Shown piece after piece: positions 1 to 8,311 of a stretch of DNA of 64,000 nt. The notes under the pieces were generated by a model, which saw only the letters and a list, made by a program, of their open reading frames with translations, did no database searches and was not told the DNA's origin. The stretch is from contig CAKPHC010000001.1 in NCBI GenBank assembly GCA_934155645.1, positions 1 to 64,000 on the forward strand, in the 5' to 3' direction. This DNA comes from an uncultured Bacilli bacterium (GTDB lineage: Bacteria > Bacillota_I > Bacilli_A > RF39 > UBA660). The position numbers and the translations under genes are program-made. How positions within the stretch are numbered: the stretch's first letter is position 1; every line of letters begins with the position of its first letter.

Positions 1-773
1 TTTTCAATATTCTTTGATGGTTCTTTTATTCCTTGGCTCATTTTAAATAAGAAGATTGATTTCTCTTCACTTGAACGCTCGATTATTTTCCTATTTTCCA
101 CCAATTCTTCCACCATCTTCATATCTGGATTTTCTATAGTAAAATACATTAAAAATGTAATAAAAGCATGAACAGAAGTAGCAAGTAATAATCCTGGATT
201 TTTCATCTGTATATAGCCACATACACCACCAATTATTAAGAACATGAACAAAGGAAAAAATCTCTTATCCTTTATATTATTAAAGTTCCAAACTAGACAA
301 CAAATTCCTAAAATAGAATACATAAATGAAAAATAATAAACTATATTAATAGTAGCACCATACGTGTATGCAATTTCATTATCATAAAAGAAATGAATTG
401 GCAAAGTAAAAATTAAGGTTCCAGCTACCAACGTTATTACAACAAAAAGCCTTCTAATTCCTGGCAATTTATTTTCTTTATCTTTCATTTTAAAGCCAAC
501 CGTTACAATATACATAAATAATTCTGTAATCCATATTAGTAAAAACAAACAATACACTCTTGCAACCAAATAACTAATATTTGAAAGTTCAACATATAAT
601 GGGCCAACAATATCCAGTATTATTTCTAACAACACTTCTATTATTGCAATTAAAACAAGCCGTGCGTAAATCTTATTTTCTTTACTATTTAAGCGTTCCT
701 TATTAAAGTAAACTACCCCCAGCAAAAACATATAAAGCATTGCTTGAATTAAAAAATATATTCCTGTACTCAT
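1..773 (-). CDS. Histidine-kinase-like membrane protein, N-terminal part (cut by window edge)
   Basis: Translating from an ATG at 773, which is preceded by AGAGGTAAGTT, gives an open frame of about 257 residues that runs off the left edge. It has roughly six to seven hydrophobic helices over about 210 residues, like the multi-helix sensor domains in front of many histidine kinases. A charged linker follows, then FLFKMSQGIKEPSKNI. This aligns with the HisKA H-box FLxxMSHEIRTPLNxI, but the phospho-acceptor His is Gln (codon CAA, complement of 33-35). It starts 11 bases after the stop of the last acyl ligase gene and so is probably in that operon. The catalytic ATP-binding domain, if any, lies outside the window. 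Either a degenerate kinase or another multi-helix signalling protein is possible. Confidence 0.6.
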   Translation of the reverse strand, partial: MSTGIYFLIQAMLYMFLLGVVYFNKERLNSKENKIYARLVLIAIIEVLLEIILDIVGPLYVELSNISYLVARVYCLFLLIWITELFMYIVTVGFKMKDKENKLPGIRRLFVVITLVAGTLIFTLPIHFFYDNEIAYTYGATINIVYYFSFMYSILGICCLVWNFNNIKDKRFFPLFMFLIIGGVCGYIQMKNPGLLLATSVHAFITFLMYFTIENPDMKMVEELVENRKIIERSSEEKSIFLFKMSQGIKEPSKNIE

Positions 774-784
774 AACTTACCTCT

Positions 785-2554
785 TTACTTCTTTTTTATT
801 TTTTGACTTTTTTTCTCACTAACATACTCATCTTTTGCCATTTGCTCTAACAACACATAATCTATTTTATCCGAATTATTTCTTGGCAACTCATCTAAGA
901 ATTCTATTGAATCAGGTATTTCAAAACTCTTTAATTGAATTGTATCGCCATTTAATTTATTAACAATATCTCCCTTACACCTTTCAATAATATAATCCTT
1001 CAATAATTCATTTTTTGAACATTCCTTCTTTAAAACCACATATGCTTTACTTACATACAATAAATCATCATCGGGTTTAGGAACAACAACACACGAATCA
1101 ACTACATCAATATTAGAAACAGCTTGTTGAATATGTTCTAAATAAACTTTATTCAAATCCGACCTAATATAAAACCTCGAAGCGCGACCTGTTAATGTAA
1201 AATATCTATCTTCATCCAAAACTCCTATAGTACCAGTTTTTAAATATGTTTTCCCTTTATATTTGAACTTCGCATCATCTGTAAGTTCCGGCTCTTTATA
1301 ATAGTTTTTAAATACATGTTTACCACTTATACAAAGCATTCCTTCTTCACCATATTTTAGTTCTTCTAGTGTATCTGGATTAACAACTATAGCATTGCTT
1401 CCATATAAAATCCTACCAACTGTTTCAGGTCTTACATTACCACCAACTGCGATAGTACTAGCACCACTTGATTCAGCGTTTCCAGAACCATTAAATATTT
1501 CTACACTGGCACCATGTTCCTTAAAAAATTCTTTACCATCTAAAGCATGTTGAGGACTCAAAAAATCTCCTCCTGATATAAATGAATGTATTGATGACAA
1601 GTTTTGACCAATAGGTGTATTTCTTCTAATTAATTCAAGTAATGCTGGACTTCCAAATACATAATTAGGATTCTTACTTAAAAAATATGAGATATTATCT
1701 TTTGACAAATTTGGAGCAAGAATCGATTCTCTACCGCATAGAAGTGACATTAAAAGTGAAGTTGCAAATCCATAAGGATAAGCAAAAGGCACACAAACTA
1801 AAGATTTTTCTCCAACAATAGGTTCAACATTACCAGTGTTTTTCATATATATACCGGATGCTAATATATTTTTATTAGTTAAAACAACTGATTTAGGTTT
1901 ACCTGTCGAACCGCTAGTAAACAATATAAGTGAATCTTTACTACCACCATGTAGACAATTTATAATGCTTTTGTAATAACAAGAAATAGTTTTAAGTTCA
2001 TTAAATGATATAAAATTTGAATATCCAACATTATTTCTAGAAGTGTTATTAAACGTTTTAGAATTAACATCATCAGATTTTAACGTAATTATTTGTTTCA
2101 CCTTAGTATCTGCAAACACATTTCTATTTTGTTCAGCTGTTTTATCGTAATTAATAAATAATGGTGATTCGAACAAATTTAAATAAGACTTAATTTCATC
2201 ATCACAAGAAGCAGGATTTAGAAATGTTGTAATAGCCCCTATCTTATTAGCTGCCAAAAAAACAGCTACTGCTTGATAAAAATTAGGCATTGATACAGTA
2301 ACAATATCCCCACTTCCAACTCCTAATTCTTTAAATGCTTTCGCAATAATATTAGAATTATTTATTAATTCTTCATATGTAATTTTCAAATTTAAACAAT
2401 CAATGGCATCCATATTTTTATATGGTCTAGTCATAAATCTTAAAGCATTATATATGCTAATATCCGGTATAATTGGATATTTTTCACTAAATTTTAATTT
2501 TTGGTTATCCGTTCTATCAACAGAAGGATAACCAGTTTTATCTTTATTCAACAT
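785..2554 (-). CDS. AMP-forming acyl/aryl ligase-like protein (third of three paralogues)
   Basis: This is a 589-residue protein of the ANL superfamily, which activates a carboxylate with ATP to an acyl-adenylate. The P-loop-like motif TSGSTGKPK is canonical at about residues 211-219, and the C-terminal lysine motif is SDKIDY at about 562. The usual TGD motif reads TGT (YLKTGTIG), so the Asp that normally holds the AMP ribose is missing. I chose the ATG at 2554 because AGGGAGGAATTTT precedes it; the longer frame to 2581 has no site. It is 14 bases after the preceding ligase. Its N-terminus (TGYPSVD) resembles that of the first ligase (TGYPTVD). No carrier protein or modification domain is fused. 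The substrate cannot be read from the sequence. Confidence 0.85.
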   Translation of the reverse strand: MLNKDKTGYPSVDRTDNQKLKFSEKYPIIPDISIYNALRFMTRPYKNMDAIDCLNLKITYEELINNSNIIAKAFKELGVGSGDIVTVSMPNFYQAVAVFLAANKIGAITTFLNPASCDDEIKSYLNLFESPLFINYDKTAEQNRNVFADTKVKQIITLKSDDVNSKTFNNTSRNNVGYSNFISFNELKTISCYYKSIINCLHGGSKDSLILFTSGSTGKPKSVVLTNKNILASGIYMKNTGNVEPIVGEKSLVCVPFAYPYGFATSLLMSLLCGRESILAPNLSKDNISYFLSKNPNYVFGSPALLELIRRNTPIGQNLSSIHSFISGGDFLSPQHALDGKEFFKEHGASVEIFNGSGNAESSGASTIAVGGNVRPETVGRILYGSNAIVVNPDTLEELKYGEEGMLCISGKHVFKNYYKEPELTDDAKFKYKGKTYLKTGTIGVLDEDRYFTLTGRASRFYIRSDLNKVYLEHIQQAVSNIDVVDSCVVVPKPDDDLLYVSKAYVVLKKECSKNELLKDYIIERCKGDIVNKLNGDTIQLKSFEIPDSIEFLDELPRNNSDKIDYVLLEQMAKDEYVSEKKSQKIKKK

Positions 2555-2568
2555 AAAATTCCTCCCTA

Positions 2569-4389
2569 CTATTTCAAACAAACTAGTGCTTCCTTTTTCA
2601 TTAAAACTTTGCTCTTATCCTTCGAAGGACAAATTACTTCAAAACCATACATTTTTATATTATCAGCATTAACAACCACACTATATTCAGTACCATCCAA
2701 CGTTTTTTCTTTTAATGTAGTATAATTATTTTTACCCATAGTATTGTGTGGAATTTCATCTATAAAGTTCCATTTGGTAGGAATATCTCTAAAGTTTGCC
2801 TCGTACAAAGAGTCTTCCCTACTAGTTAAGAAATGTTCAGTAATAACATTTCTTATAAACTCCTCTTTATCGATATTTTTGTACTGTTCTTTTAACTCAA
2901 CATATACAATTGGCATACTTCCATTTAAATTTTCATCAAAATAAGGAACCACAACGCTGTTATTCACCTCTTCCAACGAATTAAACATCTCTTCTATACG
3001 AGTTGGATATACTTTATAAGCATCCGCCCTAGGAAACATCCTATCAATTCTTTCAACAAAAACTAAACTTCCATCTTCATTTTCTAACACTATATCTTTA
3101 GTAGGTAAATATCTCTTACCATCTATTATCTCTGTATTAACAACAACTTTATTATCCAAAATACCGCTAGTTAAATTAGGCGATGAGATAAGTGCTTCTC
3201 CCTTAATAGGCTCCTTACCATTAAACTCAATTATTTCTTTAGTCTCTGGACTTCTTATTAAGTATTCTGTTAATGGCAATGGAACCCCCATCCCACCTAT
3301 ATGATTGTATTTTTCAGTAGTATAACTAGCACAACCACAAAGTTCAGATAATCCATGTCCTTTAGTTAGTATACATTCTGAATTTAATGATTTTAAAAAT
3401 TCATTAAATCTAATTTCATCACTAGGATTTGTTGGAGTGCCACCACTTACTGCAACTTTCAAAAATGACAAATCCTCATTTTTAATACTAGAATCTTTCA
3501 TAAGATTAAGCCACGAAGGTGTGTTAGCAAGAACTATATTAGGTTTATATTTAAGTAAATATCTACCAAAATCAGCTGGATTAAATAATGGTAACTGTTG
3601 TAAATTCATACCCATACACGTTCCTAAATGAGCAGTATTACAAGAACCATATGCGGCAAACCATGGAATAAAATGTAACATTTTCATACCAGGTTCAAAA
3701 TTTAAACCTGCAAGTTCATGCTGATATACTAAAGCATTTCTGTTTTCATCAGTTATTGGTATTGGTTTTCCTATCCCTGTAGTAGTACCAGAAGTATGTG
3801 TAATCAATGATAATTTATCACTCATATACTCATCATAATTAATCCTTGAATATATACTTTCTCTAACCAAGTCATCATAAAATAAAACATTTTTATCTTT
3901 AATGGTTTCACTTAAATGTAATAATACTTTAGAAAAGCCTTTAATATGACTCTTTATTTCATCTGTAACTAACTTATCTTTAAAAACTATAATATTCTTT
4001 ATTCCATAATCTTGTTTTACTTTTTTTATTATTGGTCTTATTTGCTGAACATATAATAAATCTAATGCAACAATATCAGTTACCTTTTCATGTTCAATAT
4101 ACTTTAATATTTTATCCTGTGAAGCCATAGGGTCTATATAATCAACAACTGCCCCAACCATATTAGCCCCATATGTTATTGAAAAAACTATAGGAAGATT
4201 AGGACTTAAAACTAATATTCTTGAATCCTTGCCAATATTTAACGATGAACAAACTTTAGCAAAAGTTCGGTTATTATAAAACATTTCATCATATGTAAGT
4301 TCATCGTTTTCATAAGAAATTGCCACATTACTTTTTCTAGTAAAATTTTTATTTTCTAAATATTCCCAACTTTTCTCCTTATACTCCAT
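2569..4389 (-). CDS. AMP-forming acyl/aryl ligase-like protein (second of three paralogues)
   Basis: This 606-residue ANL-superfamily protein has an unusual phosphate loop, HTSGTTTGIGKP, at about residues 196-207, longer than the standard TSGTTGxPK. GHGLSELCG at about 343 corresponds to the acyl-binding YGxTE motif, TKD replaces TGD, and MGKNNY near residue 550 supplies the catalytic C-terminal lysine. The ATG at 4389 follows TAAGGGGGAAAAGAAGT. That leader is copied almost exactly in front of the first ligase (see the repeat at 4386-4419 and 6455-6488). It most resembles the first ligase over the core. Its role is presumably in making or editing an acyl-adenylate or acyl-CoA; partner and product are unknown. 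Confidence 0.85.
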   Translation of the reverse strand: MEYKEKSWEYLENKNFTRKSNVAISYENDELTYDEMFYNNRTFAKVCSSLNIGKDSRILVLSPNLPIVFSITYGANMVGAVVDYIDPMASQDKILKYIEHEKVTDIVALDLLYVQQIRPIIKKVKQDYGIKNIIVFKDKLVTDEIKSHIKGFSKVLLHLSETIKDKNVLFYDDLVRESIYSRINYDEYMSDKLSLITHTSGTTTGIGKPIPITDENRNALVYQHELAGLNFEPGMKMLHFIPWFAAYGSCNTAHLGTCMGMNLQQLPLFNPADFGRYLLKYKPNIVLANTPSWLNLMKDSSIKNEDLSFLKVAVSGGTPTNPSDEIRFNEFLKSLNSECILTKGHGLSELCGCASYTTEKYNHIGGMGVPLPLTEYLIRSPETKEIIEFNGKEPIKGEALISSPNLTSGILDNKVVVNTEIIDGKRYLPTKDIVLENEDGSLVFVERIDRMFPRADAYKVYPTRIEEMFNSLEEVNNSVVVPYFDENLNGSMPIVYVELKEQYKNIDKEEFIRNVITEHFLTSREDSLYEANFRDIPTKWNFIDEIPHNTMGKNNYTTLKEKTLDGTEYSVVVNADNIKMYGFEVICPSKDKSKVLMKKEALVCLK

Positions 4390-4419
4390 ACTTCTTTTCC
4401 CCCTTAAATGCAAAAAAGT
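4386..4419 (-). repeat. Duplicated ligase leader, copy 1
   Basis: The 33-base block TCCATACTTCTTTTCCCCC followed by TTAAATGCAAAAAA (plus strand) holds the ribosome site and start codon of the second ligase. The same block occurs at 6455-6488 before the first ligase. The identity runs through untranslated sequence, which suggests a recent tandem duplication or gene conversion. Confidence 0.85.
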
Positions 4420-4508
4420 GCAATACAGAAATTATTTCATTTTTTGTTTTTAATACAACTATATATGCGTATTTCATCTTAAAATCTTCGCTGCTACCTC
4501 TTTTTATT

Positions 4509-6458
4509 CTATTTTTTTGAAAGAACTTTTATTTTTTCTAATTTTGGAGGTACTATCTTAATATCTCCAATAGAAATATTAGTTTCTTCAAAATACACTG
4601 ATATTTCATCACCTACTAACCCCTGATTTTTGATTTGATTATAATTTATTTTTCCATTTATAGTTAGTGGAACATCCTTAACAAACCTGAATTTTGATGG
4701 TATTTGCCTTGTAGAAACATATTGATTATTAATAAATTGATTATTAATTATATCTTCAACAATTTTTACTTGATTATCATACGAAAGTTCTTCATTATTC
4801 TCTGGAACAATTACTGATAATGGCATATTTCCATATTTTTCTTCATCAAAATAAGGTGCTATAATGCAGTATTTAACCTTAGAATTTTCTTTTATAACAT
4901 TTTCTATTTCATAAGGCTTAACTTTAAATCCATCATATCTCATAAAAGACCTATCATTTCTTGATAAAAATGTAATTACACCATCTCTATCCATTCTAGC
5001 AACATCTCCAGTATAAATATAATCTTCACCATTATACGTACCATGTTTGACTAAAACTTTACCATCCAATACACCAGAGGTGATTGCTTTTGATGAAATA
5101 ATTAGTTCACCCTCTAATGTTTCATCCCCATCGACAAATTTAATTAATTCTTTAGTTTCAGGATTAACTAATCCATATGTTGTATTGGGCATAGGTATAC
5201 CAACGCTCCCTAAGTGATTATAACAATCAGTAGCATACGAAGCACAACCACAAGTTTCACTCATACCATGTCCTTTTGTAAGAATTGCTTTTGAATTATG
5301 ATTTATTAAGAATTGATTAACTTTTTTTTCATCATCAATTTCCATAGAAGCTCCACCATAAGTTACCATTTTCAAAAATGATAAATCAGCATTTTTTATT
5401 GCTGGGTCATCTACCATTGATAAAAACCAAGTAGGTGTTCCTATTACCGTTTGAGGCTTATATCTCATAATAATTTTTCCAAGATTTGCTGGTGAAAACT
5501 CAGGAATCTGTATCAAATTATTTCCATGACACAAACCTGCATGTACAACATCAACAATACCAAAAGCAGCAAAATAAGGTAACATATGCAATGCCTTATC
5601 CCCTGGATTCATTGGCATATTGGCACCAAAAGTTTGGTGAACGTAAGCATTAAAATTGTCATGTGTTAATGGAATTGGTTTTGGTTTAGGACTACTAGTA
5701 CCAGAAGTATGAACAATTGAAACTAATTTGTCAGGCATATATTTCACAGAATTAAAATGTGTAAATCTACAGTCTTTTACTAAATCAGAGTAATTAACCA
5801 ATTCAATAACTGAAGTATCTTTAGCCAATTTAAATTTTTCCTTGATTTCTTTCATCCTAGACATTTTCATCTTTAATTTTTTTATACCGTCAAATTTTAT
5901 ATTTTCTTCTAAATATCTGATTTTTGACATAAAGTTCATAGAATCATTGGCAGACACAATCACAATGTTATCAATTCCCAAATTCTTCAATTCATTTTCA
6001 ATAGGTTTTAACATTCCTAAATAGCACTGGTCTAGTGCTACTAAATATTTAACTTTTTCTTCTTCAATTAACGTTAATATCTTTTGGGCACTAACTTTTA
6101 AATCAACACTATCTGGCCTTGGATCAACAAAATCTGATACTGCTCCTATTTGTGATGCACCATAAAATAAATATGCTGTTTCTGGAATGTTTGGCATTAA
6201 ATACATTATTCTGTCATTAGAGTTAACACCTAACTCAGCCAATACTTTTGAAGAATCATCAATATTATCATATAATTCTCCATACGTAACATTGTTTCCG
6301 TAATAACTTATAGCTGTATTATTACTATAATTATTACTATTTAATTTCATATAATCCAATATTGTCATTTCTGGTAAAGATTCTTTTAAAAAATTCTCAT
6401 CATAATATTTTAACCACGGTTTATCTACAGTTGGATAACCTGTCATCTTTTTTTCCAT
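4509..6458 (-). CDS. AMP-forming acyl/aryl ligase-like protein (first of three paralogues)
   Basis: This 649-residue ANL-superfamily protein is the promoter-proximal gene of the operon. The phosphate loop is HTSGTSSPKPKP (about residues 248-259), with Pro-Lys in place of the normal Gly. GHGMSETCG (about 393), YTGDVARMD (about 482) and the C-terminal NGKINY lysine motif (about 600) are all present, so of the three it keeps the most complete set of active-site residues. A stretch rich in Lys and Met around residues 185-215 looks like an insertion. The ATG at 6458 follows the AAGGGGG ribosome site; the frame open to 6497 has no site of its own. A promoter and a terminator-like hairpin lie just upstream. 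Confidence 0.85.
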   Translation of the reverse strand: MEKKMTGYPTVDKPWLKYYDENFLKESLPEMTILDYMKLNSNNYSNNTAISYYGNNVTYGELYDNIDDSSKVLAELGVNSNDRIMYLMPNIPETAYLFYGASQIGAVSDFVDPRPDSVDLKVSAQKILTLIEEEKVKYLVALDQCYLGMLKPIENELKNLGIDNIVIVSANDSMNFMSKIRYLEENIKFDGIKKLKMKMSRMKEIKEKFKLAKDTSVIELVNYSDLVKDCRFTHFNSVKYMPDKLVSIVHTSGTSSPKPKPIPLTHDNFNAYVHQTFGANMPMNPGDKALHMLPYFAAFGIVDVVHAGLCHGNNLIQIPEFSPANLGKIIMRYKPQTVIGTPTWFLSMVDDPAIKNADLSFLKMVTYGGASMEIDDEKKVNQFLINHNSKAILTKGHGMSETCGCASYATDCYNHLGSVGIPMPNTTYGLVNPETKELIKFVDGDETLEGELIISSKAITSGVLDGKVLVKHGTYNGEDYIYTGDVARMDRDGVITFLSRNDRSFMRYDGFKVKPYEIENVIKENSKVKYCIIAPYFDEEKYGNMPLSVIVPENNEELSYDNQVKIVEDIINNQFINNQYVSTRQIPSKFRFVKDVPLTINGKINYNQIKNQGLVGDEISVYFEETNISIGDIKIVPPKLEKIKVLSKK

Positions 6459-6488
6459 ACTTCTTTTCCCCCTTAAATGCAAAAAAAC
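6455..6488 (-). repeat. Duplicated ligase leader, copy 2
   Basis: This is the second copy of the block at 4386-4419. It carries the ribosome site and start codon of the first ligase. Beyond it the two leaders diverge within about 15 bases. Confidence 0.85.
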
Positions 6489-6521
6489 GCAGTACAAAAA
6501 CTATAAAAGCCTGTACTAGCG
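6481..6521 (-). promoter_or_regulatory. Terminator-like hairpin in the leader of the ligase operon
   Basis: In transcript sense CGC-T-AGTACA can pair with TGTACT-GCG (9 pairs, one bulge), followed by seven Ts. It lies between the promoter at 6535-6563 and the first start codon, where an intrinsic terminator would act as an attenuator. No obvious anti-terminator or ligand-binding fold is visible. Confidence 0.5.
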
Positions 6522-6534
6522 CTTCAATGAGCAA

Positions 6535-6563
6535 ATTATATCATATTTTTTTAATTTTGTATA
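6535..6563 (-). promoter_or_regulatory. Promoter of the acyl-ligase operon
   Basis: An extended -10, TGATATAAT, with a weak -35 TATACA 17 bases upstream. It predicts a leader of about 70 bases before the ATG at 6458. Confidence 0.6.
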
Positions 6564-6723
6564 GTATGTTAAAACGTTTTGAAATCATTTTGTTACTTTT
6601 TATCTATTCAAACATTTAATACACTTTTGCCAAATTTATAACAATTCATTTCGTCCTATTATTTTTTTGCTTTATCTGGCAAATCTAAGTCATTTAATCA
6701 ATTAATTTCTTTGATTACTTATT

Positions 6724-7509
6724 TTAATCATCAACAGATAATAAATCAACAATGGGTTGAAATTCATTTTCATTGATTAATTTTTTCTCATGATATTTCC
6801 CGTTATTCCAATATGCTTTTAAAACGTATGGATTTGTTTTATCATCTATAGCATTCAAAATTATTTTGAACTTGTCACCAACTATTTCTATTGCTGACCT
6901 ATTAGACATTAAAATCCCAATTTGTCCATTTTTTAGCAATTGCTCTTTCGTTGAAGCATATCTACCTTCTTCATCACAATGTGGTGTTACAAATAAATCA
7001 AACCATTTTAGACAAGGAACTGTTTCGAATTTATTTTCATTATCACATGCTGAATCAGAATTGCATTCATTAAACCAGCAAACGGCGCCAGCAGAAATAC
7101 CGCATATAACTTTGCCTTTATTCCAAGCATCATATAAAACTTTATCAAATCCTGTATCTTTCCAAATATTTATCATAGATTCTGTATCGCCGCCGCCTTC
7201 ATAAATAATATCTGCCCATTCTACTAATTCGTTTACAAGTTCATAATTCAATAAGTCTTTCGAACTTAAACGCTTACAATTACAACCAAATTCATCTCCA
7301 TATATTTTCTTCATTACCTCATAGTAACTTTCTTGAATTTCATCAGAGAAACACATTGCGTGATTTATAAATAAGTAATTTGGATTCTCCTTTTCGGCAA
7401 GTCTAACTATTTCTCTATCAATCATTTCTGTTTCATATAATGTAGCTGTACCATCTTCAAGTAATCTTCCATTTTCTCCGCCACCAATGGCTACTATTTT
7501 TTTTATCAT
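6724..7509 (-). CDS. Peptidase E-like (family S51) protein
   Basis: This 261-residue protein has the class-I-glutamine-amidotransferase-like fold of peptidase E, an aspartyl dipeptidase, and of cyanophycinases. EGGGDTESM at about 104-112 and CGISAGAVCWF at about 136-146 carry the nucleophile elbow, with Ser at about 139. TPHCDEEGR near 175-183 supplies the expected His. Length and motif order fit cytosolic S51 proteins of Bacillota. It is probably monocistronic, ending 226 bases before the ligase promoter region and starting 128 bases from the Flp pilin gene. The substrate, Asp-X dipeptide or otherwise, is not determinable from sequence. Confidence 0.8.
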   Translation of the reverse strand: MIKKIVAIGGGENGRLLEDGTATLYETEMIDREIVRLAEKENPNYLFINHAMCFSDEIQESYYEVMKKIYGDEFGCNCKRLSSKDLLNYELVNELVEWADIIYEGGGDTESMINIWKDTGFDKVLYDAWNKGKVICGISAGAVCWFNECNSDSACDNENKFETVPCLKWFDLFVTPHCDEEGRYASTKEQLLKNGQIGILMSNRSAIEIVGDKFKIILNAIDDKTNPYVLKAYWNNGKYHEKKLINENEFQPIVDLLSVDD

Positions 7510-7620
7510 TTTTTTACCTCTCTATAAAATATAATAATATAATTCGTTGCTATATACCTAATTATTATAATCATCTATATTAATTTCAATTGGTTTCTTA
7601 TTTTTATCTTCTTAAAAATT

Positions 7621-7642
7621 AAAAAAAGTAACTCACGTTACT
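7621..7642 (-). terminator. Terminator of the Flp pilin gene
   Basis: Stem AGTAAC/GTTACT with loop GTGA followed by seven Ts in the minus-strand transcript. The pilin stop codon is inside the hairpin. Confidence 0.8.
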
Positions 7643-7841
7643 CTTTTTCTTTGCAGAATCCTTTACCAGTTCCTTCACCTTTATCGAATTCCTGTCCAGC
7701 TATAGAACATGAAACTTCTGTAATTTTATCTTTTAAAACACCACCAAATGTACTCATAACACCAATAATCATTACTGCTACTAATGCTATAATTAATACA
7801 TATTCTACTAATGCTTGACCTTTTTTATTCATGTTAAACAT
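7638..7841 (-). CDS. Flp-type (class IVb) pilin, unlinked to its assembly genes
   Basis: This 67-residue protein begins with a short basic leader, MFNMNKKG, followed by QALVEYVLIIALVAV. It is the Flp prepilin signature: cleavage after Gly, Glu at +5 and Tyr at +6, then one hydrophobic helix. The mature pilin would be about 59 residues. It has two cysteines in the tail, which could form a disulphide. The ATG at 7841 follows GGTGATAGA; the internal ATG at 7832 has no ribosome site. It has its own strong promoter and terminator. The Tad assembly genes are about 45 kb away at 51.9-58 kb, and no prepilin peptidase is in the window. Confidence 0.88.
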   Translation of the reverse strand: MFNMNKKGQALVEYVLIIALVAVMIIGVMSTFGGVLKDKITEVSCSIAGQEFDKGEGTGKGFCKEKE

Positions 7842-7871
7842 TCTATCACCATACCCTTTTAATATACTTTA

Positions 7872-7900
7872 ATTCTATAATGTTTTTCATATTTTGTCAA
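7872..7900 (-). promoter_or_regulatory. Promoter of the Flp pilin gene
   Basis: TTGACA, 17 bases, TAGAAT: a near-consensus sigma-A promoter about 30 bases before the start codon. Confidence 0.8.
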
Positions 7901-7937
7901 CGAGTTTTGATATCAATTAAAATCAAATAATTAAATA

Positions 7938-7966
7938 TGTCAAAATACTTAAATCTATGTTATAGT
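7938..7966 (+). promoter_or_regulatory. Promoter of the DUF192 gene
   Basis: Extended -10 TGTTATAGT with a weak -35 TGTCAA 17 bases upstream, back to back with the pilin promoter. Confidence 0.55.
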
Positions 7967-7981
7967 GAAAGTGGTGATTGT

Positions 7982-8296
7982 ATGAAAATAATAATATCAA
8001 ATAAAGAAATACCACTATATGTTGCAGATAATTATTTCAAAAGATTAACAGGACTTATGTTTAAAAAAAATATAGATTATGCCCTACTTTTCAAAAAATG
8101 TAACGGAATTCATACCTTCTTTATGAAAGAGGATATTGATGTAATACTAACTGATAAAAATAATAATATTTTATATATTTATCCCAATCTAAAACCTTGG
8201 AGAATTATTCTTCCTAAAAAAAATGTTTTCAATACTTATGAACTACCCAAAGGAAGTATAACTAAAAGAATAAAATCCATAAAAATAACGGAGTAG
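7982..8296 (+). CDS. DUF192 family protein
   Basis: This 104-residue protein matches the DUF192 pattern: RLTGLMF near residue 21, a short LLF segment, IHTFFMKEDIDVILTD in the middle, and IIYxxP-like residues around the conserved Pro. The ATG at 7982 follows GTGGTGATTGT; the longer frame from 7937 starts upstream of the promoter -10 and is rejected. Unlike many family members it has no signal peptide. It is divergent from the Flp pilin with back-to-back promoters. DUF192 genes are often seen near Tad pilus loci, so a link to pilus biogenesis is plausible but unproven. Confidence 0.8.
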   Translation: MKIIISNKEIPLYVADNYFKRLTGLMFKKNIDYALLFKKCNGIHTFFMKEDIDVILTDKNNNILYIYPNLKPWRIILPKKNVFNTYELPKGSITKRIKSIKITE

Positions 8297-8311
8297 CAAC
8301 TCCGTTTTTTT
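8288..8311 (+). terminator. Terminator of the DUF192 gene
   Basis: Stem ACGGAGT/ACTCCGT with loop AGCA and a T run. It overlaps the stop codon region of the convergent pyk gene. Confidence 0.85.
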
